Assembly: GCA_035258765.1 (NCBI GenBank)
Contig: DATFWZ010000511.1
Coordinates: 1 to 46,771, forward strand
Source: SIAJ01 sp035258765
GTDB lineage: Bacteria; Planctomycetota; Planctomycetia; Gemmatales; Gemmataceae
DNA length: 46,771 nucleotides
Direction of reading: 5' to 3'
Below, in pieces: positions 8,755 through 18,287 of the stretch. The position numbers were made by a program, and so were the translations under genes. The notes below the pieces were generated by a model. It was not told the DNA's origin, did no database searches, and worked only from the letters and a program-made list of their open reading frames with translations. The first letter of the stretch is position 1. Every line of letters starts with the position of its first letter.

Positions 8755-11616
8755 ATGAGAACGCCAACTGGACCGGACGTCCCGACCGTCGCCGGCGGCG
8801 CCCAAGACATCTTGCTCCGCTTCGAAGACAGCTGGGTGAACGCCCTGTCGGGCGCCGCCCGGCCCGACCTGGAGGCGTCCCTGGCCGAGACGCCCGCGGA
8901 GGACCGCGCAAGACTCCGGCCGCAACTCGAGCGACTGGATCAGGAATATGCCGCACGCCTCGCGGCTGGCGGCGATCCCGGGAACGTCAGAACGATTGAC
9001 CAGCCGCGAGCCGAATTGCCCGGCGATCCGGGCGACTCCGGGTGCCTGATCCCCGGGCCCACGATTGCCGACAGACCGCAAGGCAGGGACACCAAACCGG
9101 AACTGGACCTGACGCTGGATAGCAGTTCCGGCACCCTCAACGGACCAACCGGGCAGAAGGTCGGAGGCCGCGGGGGGCAGCTGGTGGCCGGGTACGAGAT
9201 CCAGGGGGAATTGGGCCGCGGGGCCATGGGTGTCGTGTACAAGGCCCGGCAAATCGGTCTCAACCGCACGGTGGCCCTCAAGATGGTCCTGGCCGGGGTT
9301 CACGCGAGCCGGCAGCAACTGGACCGGTTCTGCCTCGAGGCCGAGGCCGCGGCCCGGCTCCAGCACCAGAACATCGTCCAGATCCACGAGGTCGGCGAGC
9401 GCGACGGCCTTCCCTTTTTCTCGCTGGAATTCGTTGAGGGCGGAAGTCTTTCCGAGCTGATCCGGAAGGAGCCGCAGCCCCCGGAGCGGGCCGCCCGGCT
9501 GGCCGCGATGCTGGCGCACGGGATCCAATACGCCCACGACCACGGGATCGTGCACCGGGACTTGAAGCCGTCCAACGTGTTGATGACCCCCGATGGGGTG
9601 CCGAAGATCACCGACTTCGGGCTCGCCAAGAAGCTGGACGACGGGGCGGGCGGACACACCCAGACGGGTGCCGTGGTTGGGACGCCGAGCTACATGGCCC
9701 CGGAGCAGGCCCGCGGCGAGGCCCGCGGCGTCGGTCCCGCGGCCGACACGTACTCCCTCGGGGCCATCCTGTACGAAATGCTCACCGGGCGGCCCCCGTT
9801 CCTGGGGTCCACCGTGCTCGAGACGCTCGAGCAAGTCCAGTCGAAGGACCCGGTGCCGCCGCGACAGCTTGTCCCCAAGATCCCGCGGGACCTCGAGACG
9901 ATCTGCCTGAAGTGCCTGCAAAAAGACCCGGCGAAACGGTACGCTTCGACCGGTGCGCTGGCCGACGACCTCGACCGGTTCCTCGCCGGCAAGCCGATCC
10001 TGGCCCGGCCTGTCGGAAGCGTGGCAAGGTTCATTCGTTGGTTCAAGCGGAACCCCCGGATCGCGGGGCTGACCGCCGCCGTTGTGGTGCTGCTGGTTGC
10101 CGGGACGGTCGTGTCAACCACCCTGGCCATCGGCATGGCCCGGGAGCGGAGTCAGAAGGAAGAGGAGCGAGAACGGGCGGAGCAGGCTCGAGTGCTGGCC
10201 GAGGAGGCCCGGGCACAGGCCCAGAAAAACGCCGACGAGGTGATCAAACAGGGCGGGTTGGCACTGCGCGCTTTCGGCACGCTGATCGACGAAGCCCAGA
10301 AGGAGATTGGGGACCGTCCGGGCATGCAGCCGCTCAAGCTGAAATTGCTGGAAAGTGCACTGGTCGGCCTGGACAAGGTGGCCAGTGGCGACGAGGACTC
10401 CCGCCTGCTCGGCCAGAGCACGGCCGCTGCCTACCTGAAGTTGGGCCAGCTGTTCCAACAAATGGGGCAGACCGAGAAGGCTTTCGCCCAGATTCAAAAG
10501 AGCAATGAAATCGCGCGGGCCCTGGCCAAGCGCGACCCGGAGGGGCCGGTCGCCATGGCGAACCTGGCCGCCACCTTGACCGCGCTCGGCCAGATCACCC
10601 TGGAATTGAACCGTGACGTGCAGGTTTCCCTCGGCTACTACCAGGAGGCACTGCGCCTGCGACAGTCGGTGGTCAACAGTCTGCTGGATGGCAAGCTGGA
10701 CCCGATCAGGGTCCGGCAGGACCTGGCCGAGGCCCACACCCGGGTCGGGGTGACCTTCCTGCGAATTGGGGAGCCGGACCGGGCGGCGGGATATTTCAAC
10801 GACGCCCTCACCATCCGTGAGGAGCTGGCTCGGGCGCACGAAAAGATCTTGCCGCTGCAGCTCGACGTCGCCCGGTCGCACATGGCCCTGGGTGAGCTCC
10901 GGTTCCGCTCCCGGGACTGGCCGGCGGGCAAGGAGGAATTCGGCCGGACCCTGGCCATCTGCGAGCGCGTCCACCAGGCCGAGCCGAAAAATCCGCAGTA
11001 CAAATTGGAGCTGGCCCACAGTCTGGGGAACTTCGGGATGTTCGCCCTGCGCACCGCTGACCTGGCGACGGCCAAGGAGCACCTGCTCCGGTGCCAGGGG
11101 CTGATGGACGAACTGGCCGGGTGGGACAAAAAACACGTGGATTACCAACGGTATCTGGCGCTGGCCGACTACCGGTGCGGGAGCCTGGCCCGCCGACTGG
11201 GCGATCCCGAAGCCGCCGGCCGGTGGAATCGCAAGTGCCTCGAGATTCGCGAGGTCCTGGCCGCCAACTCTGAGAACGTCCGCCGCCAGATCGAGCTACT
11301 CCTGGTTCAGTCGCGGATCGGTGGCCACAAGGCCATGGCCGAACAGGCCGCCCGGATCGAGTCCCGGCAGAAGCTGGACCGCGAGGTGCTGGTGGAGCTG
11401 GCCCAGTGCTTCTCCCAGGCGGCGGCCGGATTAGTTGACGATCCCGAGCTGCGAAAGCAGTATTTGGACCGGTCCCTCGACATGATCCGGCGGGCGCTCG
11501 AGCAGGGGTACAAGGACCACGTTTTGCTCGAGACGGACCCGGACCTGGACGCCGTCCGCGAGCGGCCGCAGTTTCAGGCGCTACTGTCAGCGAACGCACG
11601 AGCCCCGGGCGGTTGA
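8755..11616 (+). CDS. Ser/Thr protein kinase with transmembrane segment and TPR tail
   Basis: About 953 residues. The ATG at 8755 is chosen because GAGG at 8745-8748 is well placed; the frame is open further upstream, but only from a weak TTG. The kinase domain spans about residues 147-415: glycine loop LGRGAMGVVYKA near 152, the conserved lysine in VALKMV near 175, HRDLKPSNVL near 265, then DFGLAKK and MAPEQ. All key residues are present, so it should be active. A transmembrane helix lies near residues 435-458, followed by a charged coiled coil of Glu/Arg/Ala (EEERERAEQARVLAEEAR) and TPR-like helical repeats to the C-terminus. The kinase faces the cytoplasm with a long sensory or scaffold tail. 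It stands alone and converges with the RTX gene. Its substrate is unknown. Confidence 0.94.
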   Translation: MRTPTGPDVPTVAGGAQDILLRFEDSWVNALSGAARPDLEASLAETPAEDRARLRPQLERLDQEYAARLAAGGDPGNVRTIDQPRAELPGDPGDSGCLIPGPTIADRPQGRDTKPELDLTLDSSSGTLNGPTGQKVGGRGGQLVAGYEIQGELGRGAMGVVYKARQIGLNRTVALKMVLAGVHASRQQLDRFCLEAEAAARLQHQNIVQIHEVGERDGLPFFSLEFVEGGSLSELIRKEPQPPERAARLAAMLAHGIQYAHDHGIVHRDLKPSNVLMTPDGVPKITDFGLAKKLDDGAGGHTQTGAVVGTPSYMAPEQARGEARGVGPAADTYSLGAILYEMLTGRPPFLGSTVLETLEQVQSKDPVPPRQLVPKIPRDLETICLKCLQKDPAKRYASTGALADDLDRFLAGKPILARPVGSVARFIRWFKRNPRIAGLTAAVVVLLVAGTVVSTTLAIGMARERSQKEEERERAEQARVLAEEARAQAQKNADEVIKQGGLALRAFGTLIDEAQKEIGDRPGMQPLKLKLLESALVGLDKVASGDEDSRLLGQSTAAAYLKLGQLFQQMGQTEKAFAQIQKSNEIARALAKRDPEGPVAMANLAATLTALGQITLELNRDVQVSLGYYQEALRLRQSVVNSLLDGKLDPIRVRQDLAEAHTRVGVTFLRIGEPDRAAGYFNDALTIREELARAHEKILPLQLDVARSHMALGELRFRSRDWPAGKEEFGRTLAICERVHQAEPKNPQYKLELAHSLGNFGMFALRTADLATAKEHLLRCQGLMDELAGWDKKHVDYQRYLALADYRCGSLARRLGDPEAAGRWNRKCLEIREVLAANSENVRRQIELLLVQSRIGGHKAMAEQAARIESRQKLDREVLVELAQCFSQAAAGLVDDPELRKQYLDRSLDMIRRALEQGYKDHVLLETDPDLDAVRERPQFQALLSANARAPGG

Positions 11617-11759
11617 GGCGGCGGGTGTCGTCGCCGCCGCCCGGCCGGGCGGCGGGGCCCGACGCGCCAAGCGCGGGCGACGCCGAGCCCCGGGTAGTCC
11701 TCCGACCAGACTCCACCGTCCGGCCCAGGCCGGCGTGGCCCTCGCTTGGCGCGTCGGGC
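11605..11759. terminator. Double hairpin between convergent genes
   Basis: Two inverted repeats lie between the converging kinase and RTX genes. The first (11605-11644) pairs CCGGGC + GGCGGCG with CGCCGCC + GCCCGG, with a 6-base bulge that includes part of the kinase stop. The second has 28-base arms at 11657-11684 and 11732-11759 with two mismatches; the outer 17 pairs are perfect, and the spacer is 47 bases. There is no T-tract, so a Rho-independent terminator in the E. coli sense is not proven. A bidirectional transcription barrier is the likely role. The remainder up to 11805 holds no gene. Confidence 0.55.
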
Positions 11760-11805
11760 TCAGCCGAACCTGGCCACTGCGAAACAAGCCAGGCGCAACG
11801 GAACA

Positions 11806-14800
11806 CTACAACGAGAACTCTGCCGGGGCTTCGCGGTCATTCACCTTGTCGCCGACGAATGAGAAGAACAGGTCCAGGCCAAGCCCGCCGGTCATAGAGT
11901 CCTTGACCTTGTCGTCGTCCAACACCGTCGTCCCCTTGATCAGGAACGTCGTCCCGTTCAGCCCGCCGGCCTGGCCGGTCAGGTGTGCGACCCGCTGGGC
12001 ATAAGTGCCTGACCCGGTCCATTCGGCCATGACCTGGTCGAGGGCAGCGGAATTGGCGTCGTAGGTGGTCCGCCCGCCTATCAGGATGTCGTCACCTCCC
12101 AGCCCGCGCAGGGTGTCGAGGCCCAATCCGCCGATCAACAGGTCGCGGCCGTCGTCCCCGTCCAGGGTGTCATTCCCGTCCCCGCCGAGGATGACATCGT
12201 TGCCAAGACCGCCACTGATGGTGTCGTCTCCACCCTTGCCGTCCAGGGTGTTGTCCGCCGCGTTGCCGATGAGCCGGTCGGCGAAGTCGGTGCCGAGGAC
12301 GTTCTCCACGGTCCCGGTAATCGCCAGCGTGTCGCCCGTGCTGGTCAACGTCTGGGTCTGACCGGCGTCGAGTGCGAGGTTCACGGTCACCCCGCGCGGA
12401 TTGCCCGAGAAGTCGAGCGTGTCCCGGCCGGCACTCTCGATCACGTTGACGGCCCCGTTCGCCAGGTTGGCATATCGGTCGTCGCCGACGCCGCCGCGGA
12501 GGACGTCGTTTCCGACCCCGGGGAGGAGTACGTCGTTCCCGAGCCCGCCGACGACGGTGTCGTTTCCGCCCTTGCCGTCCAGGAGGTCGCCCACGTCGTT
12601 CGCGTTGCCGGCGTCGAACTGGTACGCGAACAGCTCGTACGACCCGACGTCCGTGTCCGGCCCGGAGGTCGGGGCGAACGTGTCTACCTCGATGAAGTAG
12701 GTGCCGTCGGCCGGCAGCGTCAGATCGACGATCGAGGCGTCCGTCGATTCCGGGCTGTCGTCGTCAGCAGCCGGGGCGGTGAAATAGGCCACCAGGTTGT
12801 GGGCCGCATCGTAAACCCGCACGATCGGGTCGATGACATTGGGGTCCGTGATCGGGACGACTTCGTTCGGATTGATGGTGTGCGTCAGCCGGGTCAGATT
12901 TCGGGACAGGACCTCGATGTTGAACAAGTCCCCCTTGCGGCCGGTCAGCGAGTAGAAGTCGCCCTCGCTGGCCCCGGTTCCGGAATCGAGGCTGATGGCC
13001 CCGACCACGTCCAGGGCGGCGACCGTGAACGCCTTCGGTGCGTTCAGCGCCCCGGCCCCGAGGGTGTTCGGGACGGCGAGCGGGGCCAGGACGAGCGCCT
13101 GGGCGGTGTCGAACGACCGGTGGGGGGCAGCGGCCTCCGGGATCACGGTCCCGGACTCGGCGAACTCAAGCTTGACCGCCTCCCGCTCCCCGAAGTACAG
13201 GTCCCGGAGGTCGTTAAACCGGTTCGAGCCGGCGAACGCCGGCGAACTCATCAGGTGGTCGAACGTCTCGAACGCGCCCGCCGGCCCGGTGTAGTCCGGA
13301 TTGTACCGGACCCCGCCCGGCGGGGTGTGCGGGCCATATCCGATCGGGCCGTACGAGTCGGGGTGCAGCAGTCCGACCAGGTGCCCCAGCTCATGGGCGG
13401 CGATCTTCGACGACAGGGCGACCCAGTTGTCGGACGTGTCCGGCGGCTGTTTCTCCGCCCCGAGGATGCCGTTCACCTGGATTGAGGCGAAGCTGGGGTT
13501 GTCCGCCGTCCCCAGGTTCAGGTTGCGGAAGTCCAGCTCGTAGGCGAACCCGCCGGTCAACTGGCCGGTGTCTTCCGAGTTCAGCGGGGTCTGATTGAAG
13601 TTGAGCCGAGCGTACGGGTACGCGGACGGCTGCGTCTGGGTGAACTGGAAGTGGAACCACGGATTCGCCGGGTCCGGGCCGACGTAGTCGGCCACCAGGC
13701 GGGCCTGGATTTGGTTCCGCTCGGCCGGCGTGTACACGTGTTCGCCGGGGCCGGTGTAGGTGTCGAAGTCCAGGAACACTACCTGCGTCACCCCGTTCCA
13801 GGCCGGGGCCGGTCCCGCTGCCGGGTTCAGCTGGTCGGCCCCGTCCAGTTCGTTGTCCCGCGCGTTGCCAAACACGGTGTCGGCGAAGGCGGTGCCGATG
13901 ACGTTCTCGATCCCCGCCGCGTCGGTCAGGGTCAGCGTCAGGTGGCCGGGGGTCACGACTTGCGGGGTGGTGACGGCAAGATCCAGATTGATCGGTCCAC
14001 CGGTAAAGCCGGAGAAGTCCAGGGTGTCCCGGCTCAGGTCCGGCGTCGGCTCGGCCAGCTCGTCGATCACCACGGCGCCGAGTGAGGACCCGGCGAGGAC
14101 GATGGTATCGCTCCCGGCCCCGCCGGACACCGTGCTGTCAACGCCCTCCTTGACCGTGAGCCGGTCGTCGCCCGCGTCCCCGGCCATCGTGATCTGCGTG
14201 CCGGAGGTACTCACCAGGGAATCGGCGTCGGCCCCGCCGGACATCTTGACCTTCTGGCCCGCGTCCTCAATCAGCGCGTCGGCACCGGCTCCGCCGCTCA
14301 TGGAAATGTCGATCCCGAGCTGACTCGTGAGCGTATCCAGCCCGTCGTCGCCGTTCATGACAACCTCAGAGCCGCCGGTCTGGAGCAGCGAGTCCGCGTC
14401 CGCCCCGCCGCTCATGACCACCATCGTTCCATTCTGACTGGTCAGGGAGTCTATCCCGCTGTCGCCGGACATGGTAATCGAGGTCCCGCCTTGCTGGATC
14501 AGCGTGTCGGCGTCGGCCCCGCCGCTCATCATGACGTTCGTGCCGCCGACGCTCTGCAGCACGTCCAGGCCGTCATCGCCGGACATGGTAATCGAGGTCC
14601 CACCCTGTTGGATGAGCGTGTCGGCGTCGGCCCCGCCGGTCATCGAGACCTGAGAGCCGTTCAGACTGGTGAGAAAGTCCAGTCCCTCGTCGCCGGACAT
14701 GGTGATTTGGGTCCCGTCCTGTTGTTGCAGCGTGTCGGTGTCGGCCCCGCCGGTCATCGAAATGTTCGACCCGCCGATGCTCTGGAGGATGTCGAGGCCG

Positions 14801-16482
14801 TCGTCGCCGGACATGGTGATCGAGGTCCCGCCCTGCTGGATCAAAGTGTCGGCGTCCGCCCCGCCGCTGATTACCACTCCAGTGCCGCCCGTGCTAATGA
14901 GCGTGTCCAGGCCGGCGTCCCCGGCCAGCACGACGTTCGTGCTGCCCGTCTGTTGCAGGGTGTCAACATCCGCCCCGCCGTGGACGACGACGTTGGACTT
15001 GCCGTCCACGACGATCTTGTCCTTCCCGCCCCCGCCGTTGATGATCGTGTTCGACGCGGCGGTGATCGAGTCGGCGAAGTCGCTCCCCACACATTCCTCA
15101 AAGATCCCGGTCAGCGCGACCGTGTCGCCAGTCGGGTCCACGACCTGGATCGTGCCGGCGGTCTGGCTCAAGTCGAGGTTGACGGCGGACAGGAAGATGA
15201 GCCGGTCGTAGCCGCCGGTGCTGGTGAGCGTGAGCGCCCCTTGCAGCCACAGGATGTAATCGTTGGTGCTCCCGGCCGGTCCGCCGGTCATGCTCACGTT
15301 GCCGATCTCGCCGACCGGCCGGATGAACACGTTGTACCCGGTCCCGCCGAACAGCGCGTCGATCCCGCCGCCCCCCTGGAGGGAGACGCGGCCCGAGAAC
15401 CCGGTCGCGTTCAGGACGTTGTTTCCACCGCCGCCGGTCAGCTGGGCTTGCTCGATGCTCTGCAGGGTGTCGGTGCCCTCGCCGGTCAGGCTGGTGTCCG
15501 TCAGCGTCCAGCTCACGTTGTCGGACCCGACCACCAGGTCGGTCCCGGTCCCGCCGATGACCGTGTCGTTCCCGTTGCCAGGCAGGAACGTGTCATTGCC
15601 GTCCCCGCCGTCCATGAAGTCGGACCCGTTTCCGCCGATCAACAGGTCGTTGCCGCCCTCGCCGAACATGTTGTCCTTGGAGTTGCCGCCGAACAGGGAG
15701 TCGGCGCCGTCGCCGCCGAACATGGTGGTGCCGCTGTTGCTGCTCAGCAGCCGGTCGTTCCCGCCCCGGCCTTCCAGCCGGTCGCTGCCGTTGACGCCGT
15801 CGAGCTCGTCGTCCCCGGATCCGCCGATGAGCGTGTCGTCGCTGTTGCCGCCGTCCAACGTGACCGGGCCGGTAAACGCGGACGCGTCGATCACGCTGGA
15901 CGAATTCCCGCCCGTCAGCCTGGCCGCTTCCAGGTCGGTGAAGGCGATCGTGCGCCCGCCCACCGTGAGGGCGGACCCGGTCAGAGTCATGTTCTGGTCG
16001 TGGGAGACTTCGAGCCGGTCGGTCCCCGTCCCCGCGGCGAACACGATCCCGCCCCCGGACGGGATGACGTCGGGGTTGGTCAACCCGTCCACCGCCAGGA
16101 CGTCGTTGCCGCCGTCGAGGAACACGTCAATCCGCGAGATCGCACTCATGGCCAGGGACTGCACCCCCGGGGTGGCCGAGTCGAGGTCGGTGGTGAAGCC
16201 GGCGTTGTTGAAGTTGTGTGCCAGCAGCCCGCCCGACGCGACTTGCAGCTGCAGCGTGTCCGAAGTCCCCGGGATGTCCTCGGTGAAACGGACGATCGAC
16301 TTGCCCGACCCGTCCGGGAAGAACGTGACCGCGGGGAGGGTCCGGTCCTCGAGGCCCTCCGGGGATCGGAGCCGGTGCGGTGGGGCGGCGTCGCGGGACT
16401 CCGGCGACGCGACAGGTGTCCCGCGGGCCCGCCGAAGGATTCGTGGACGGAAGTGGGGGAGCATTCTCTGGGCGCGACTCAT
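11806..16482 (-). CDS. Giant RTX-repeat protein with metzincin-like protease and PPC domains
   Basis: About 1558 residues. The ATG at 16482 is chosen because AAGGAG sits 7 bases upstream; the TTG at 16515 is weaker. The N-terminus carries LEDRTLPAV, the planctomycete export-associated motif. Canonical RTX nonapeptides (GGxGxDxL) occur near residues 205-315 and again near 1295-1475. Between them lie an array of 19-residue repeats (about 500-785) and a domain with HELGHLVGLLHPD (H1030, E1031, H1034, H1040), the zinc signature of M10-type metzincins. A PPC-like beta domain (GDFYSLTGRKGD... GTYFIEVDTF) lies near residues 1170-1290. The C-terminus, with a WFF/FFS-type end, resembles other Gemmataceae RTX proteins. 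Calcium binding and secretion are expected from the family. No type I secretion genes are in the window, and a methionine-turn was not confirmed. Confidence 0.9.
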   Translation of the reverse strand: MSRAQRMLPHFRPRILRRARGTPVASPESRDAAPPHRLRSPEGLEDRTLPAVTFFPDGSGKSIVRFTEDIPGTSDTLQLQVASGGLLAHNFNNAGFTTDLDSATPGVQSLAMSAISRIDVFLDGGNDVLAVDGLTNPDVIPSGGGIVFAAGTGTDRLEVSHDQNMTLTGSALTVGGRTIAFTDLEAARLTGGNSSSVIDASAFTGPVTLDGGNSDDTLIGGSGDDELDGVNGSDRLEGRGGNDRLLSSNSGTTMFGGDGADSLFGGNSKDNMFGEGGNDLLIGGNGSDFMDGGDGNDTFLPGNGNDTVIGGTGTDLVVGSDNVSWTLTDTSLTGEGTDTLQSIEQAQLTGGGGNNVLNATGFSGRVSLQGGGGIDALFGGTGYNVFIRPVGEIGNVSMTGGPAGSTNDYILWLQGALTLTSTGGYDRLIFLSAVNLDLSQTAGTIQVVDPTGDTVALTGIFEECVGSDFADSITAASNTIINGGGGKDKIVVDGKSNVVVHGGADVDTLQQTGSTNVVLAGDAGLDTLISTGGTGVVISGGADADTLIQQGGTSITMSGDDGLDILQSIGGSNISMTGGADTDTLQQQDGTQITMSGDEGLDFLTSLNGSQVSMTGGADADTLIQQGGTSITMSGDDGLDVLQSVGGTNVMMSGGADADTLIQQGGTSITMSGDSGIDSLTSQNGTMVVMSGGADADSLLQTGGSEVVMNGDDGLDTLTSQLGIDISMSGGAGADALIEDAGQKVKMSGGADADSLVSTSGTQITMAGDAGDDRLTVKEGVDSTVSGGAGSDTIVLAGSSLGAVVIDELAEPTPDLSRDTLDFSGFTGGPINLDLAVTTPQVVTPGHLTLTLTDAAGIENVIGTAFADTVFGNARDNELDGADQLNPAAGPAPAWNGVTQVVFLDFDTYTGPGEHVYTPAERNQIQARLVADYVGPDPANPWFHFQFTQTQPSAYPYARLNFNQTPLNSEDTGQLTGGFAYELDFRNLNLGTADNPSFASIQVNGILGAEKQPPDTSDNWVALSSKIAAHELGHLVGLLHPDSYGPIGYGPHTPPGGVRYNPDYTGPAGAFETFDHLMSSPAFAGSNRFNDLRDLYFGEREAVKLEFAESGTVIPEAAAPHRSFDTAQALVLAPLAVPNTLGAGALNAPKAFTVAALDVVGAISLDSGTGASEGDFYSLTGRKGDLFNIEVLSRNLTRLTHTINPNEVVPITDPNVIDPIVRVYDAAHNLVAYFTAPAADDDSPESTDASIVDLTLPADGTYFIEVDTFAPTSGPDTDVGSYELFAYQFDAGNANDVGDLLDGKGGNDTVVGGLGNDVLLPGVGNDVLRGGVGDDRYANLANGAVNVIESAGRDTLDFSGNPRGVTVNLALDAGQTQTLTSTGDTLAITGTVENVLGTDFADRLIGNAADNTLDGKGGDDTISGGLGNDVILGGDGNDTLDGDDGRDLLIGGLGLDTLRGLGGDDILIGGRTTYDANSAALDQVMAEWTGSGTYAQRVAHLTGQAGGLNGTTFLIKGTTVLDDDKVKDSMTGGLGLDLFFSFVGDKVNDREAPAEFSL
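14125..14979 (-). repeat. Fifteen tandem 57-bp (19-residue) repeats within the RTX gene
   Basis: Within the RTX gene, 15 consecutive 19-residue units alternate between a GGADADTLIQQGGTSITMS type and a GDDGLDVLQSVGGTNVMMS type, giving a 38-residue (114-bp) higher-order period. Units 3, 7 and 9 are identical at protein level, and the matching DNA around 14471, 14585 and 14813 is nearly identical at exact multiples of 114 bp. This points to recent duplication. The spacing differs from the usual 9-residue RTX period. Confidence 0.85.
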
Positions 16483-16841
16483 GGATCCGCTCCTTGGCCT
16501 CGGTGAGGGGGACAATCAACGGCTATAAACGTCGAATGCACACGCGACGGCGCTGAGGCGCCGGCGCGGGCGAATGTCAGTCCGGGTTATTCGGTTCCTG
16601 TCAGGCGACGCACGAGTGGGGTGCGAGTTTGTGCGGCGATCACTGCCGGGCGATCGGCGCGTGTCAGGGCGAGCGACCGTCCCCCGCGCGCGGCCAGTCG
16701 TCACCGCGCCGGGTGGCAGTCGCAGTCACAATGCGAACCGTCGAAAACTCGAAAGCGCGACAACCTTCAGACGTGTCCGGCCAACCAGCAAGCAGACGCG
16801 AGCCAACAAGTCTGGGCCGGACGTGTCGGATTCTCGGTCCG

Positions 16842-16850
16842 TGGTATGAT
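16842..16850 (+). promoter_or_regulatory. Candidate extended -10 promoter in the 16483-17041 divergent region
   Basis: TGGTATGAT is an extended -10 element directed at the gene starting at 17042, leaving a leader of about 185 bases. No convincing -35 is present. A second AT-rich stretch, TATATT at 16982-16987, is another possible -10. The 559-bp region between the divergent RTX and SGNH-like genes otherwise contains no coding sequence I can support. It includes an AT-rich segment at 16855-16900, unusual for this genome. Confidence 0.3.
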
Positions 16851-17041
16851 CGTGCCATCAGGAATGAAAAGCAAGTTAAAAATGCTTAAAGTCAGATTTC
16901 CCGGGGGGATGCAAAACGAGATAACGCCGCGCGACATTCGGCCTGCGGGCGTGACCGAAGCGCAGCGAAGCCCCGCCGAGCCTATATTGACGCCACCCAA
17001 CCCCCCCCAGTCCCAACCCCGCCTCGACCAGGAACACACCC

Positions 17042-18259
17042 ATGCGTCTCCCACTCCTCACCTCGCTCGTCGCGCTCACCCTGTCCACCAGCCTCTGGGC
17101 CTTCGACGCCGTCGTCACGATCAAGAAGGTCGATGCCGAGAAAGGCGTCCTCTCCATCCACGCCAACGGCCAGGACCGCACGGTGACGATCGACAAGGAC
17201 GTCAAGGTCCTGGGCGCCGACGGCAAGCCCCTGCCGGACGGCCTCAAGGCCAAGGAGCTGAAGGAGGGGGCGGAGGTCACGATCACCGTCGAGCGCACCG
17301 ACGGCGGGCCCATCATCAAGGCGATCCGCCTCGGCAAGCCCCCCGCGAGCGACGCGAAGGAGACCGGCAGGTCATCGGTCGGGCTCAAGCCGCTCACCGA
17401 GATGACGGCCGCGGACAGGTACAAGGGGGAGGACGGCGGCCTCTACGGCGGCGGCCGCAACGAGCCGCCCGAGGCGCATCTGAAAGCCGCCCGCAAGGAG
17501 ACCGCGAAGATCGAGCCGCTCGACGCCGACGGCAAGCCCGCCCGCGACGGCACGATCGCCCTGGTGTCGATCAGCATGTCGAACGCGACCCAGGAGTTCT
17601 CGCTCTTCAAGCAGCTCGCCGACAAGGACCCGAAGAAGTCGCCGCGAGTGACGATCGTGGACTGCGCCCAGGGCGGGCAGGCGATGGCCGAGTGGGTGGA
17701 CCCCCGGGGCAAGGCGTGGCTCGAGGCCGACCGGCGGCTGGAAGCCGCTCGCGTGAGCCCGAAGCAGGTGCAGGTCGCCTGGGTGAAGCTGGCCAACAAG
17801 CAGCCGACGGGCGATCTCGAAAAGCACGGCCAGAAGCTGCAGAAGGACACGCTCGCGGTGCTGCACAACGCCCGCGAGCGGTTCCCGAACCTGCGGGTGG
17901 CCTACCTGGGCAGCCGGATCTACGGCGGGTGGGCGACGACGCCGCTGAACCCGGAGCCGTACGCGTACGAGGGGGCGTTCGCGGTGCGCTGGCTGATCCG
18001 CGACCAGGTCCGGGGCGACGCCGAGTTGAATTACGACGCGGAGAAGGGAGCGGTGAAGGCCCCGCTCTTGTTGTGGGGCCCGTACTTCTGGGCGGACGGG
18101 ACGACCCCGCGCAAGGCGGACGGCCTGGTGTGGGAGCGCAAGGACCTGGCCGGCGACGGCACGCACCCGAGCCCGAGCGGCCGCCAGAAGGTGGCGGAGA
18201 TGCTGCTCGCGTTCTTCAAGACCGACCCGCTGGCGGGGGGGTGGTTTGGGGGGAAGTGA
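17042..18259 (+). CDS. Exported SGNH/GDSL-hydrolase-like protein
   Basis: A protein of 405 residues with a signal peptide (LLTSLVALTLSTSLWA). Residues about 20-100 form a small beta-rich domain (VTIKKVDAEKGVLSIHANG) of unknown function. The second part has features of SGNH-type hydrolases: a block with VSISMSNATQEF near 175-190 (the position of the nucleophile block), NxxQ-like context, and a C-terminal GDGTHPSPSGRQKVAEML with the Asp-x-x-His pair typical of the catalytic block V. An ester or sialate-type substrate is likely but cannot be named. AGGA sits about 8 bases before the ATG. It stands alone and converges with the DUF4411 gene 28 bp away; a short inverted repeat (AGGTAG/CTACCT, 18274-18293) lies there. 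Confidence 0.7.
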   Translation: MRLPLLTSLVALTLSTSLWAFDAVVTIKKVDAEKGVLSIHANGQDRTVTIDKDVKVLGADGKPLPDGLKAKELKEGAEVTITVERTDGGPIIKAIRLGKPPASDAKETGRSSVGLKPLTEMTAADRYKGEDGGLYGGGRNEPPEAHLKAARKETAKIEPLDADGKPARDGTIALVSISMSNATQEFSLFKQLADKDPKKSPRVTIVDCAQGGQAMAEWVDPRGKAWLEADRRLEAARVSPKQVQVAWVKLANKQPTGDLEKHGQKLQKDTLAVLHNARERFPNLRVAYLGSRIYGGWATTPLNPEPYAYEGAFAVRWLIRDQVRGDAELNYDAEKGAVKAPLLLWGPYFWADGTTPRKADGLVWERKDLAGDGTHPSPSGRQKVAEMLLAFFKTDPLAGGWFGGK

Positions 18260-18287
18260 GGGGGTCCCAGCATAGGTAGCGACGCGC

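Noticed and set aside
14125..14979. A CRISPR-like periodic repeat.
   Set aside because: The 57-bp period is in frame, encodes a continuous protein, and has no unique spacers.
14491..16506. A long plus-strand frame opposite the RTX gene.
   Set aside because: It mirrors the repetitive minus-strand RTX gene, has no recognisable family and no good start; the minus-strand frame has a clear signal motif, protease site and Shine-Dalgarno.
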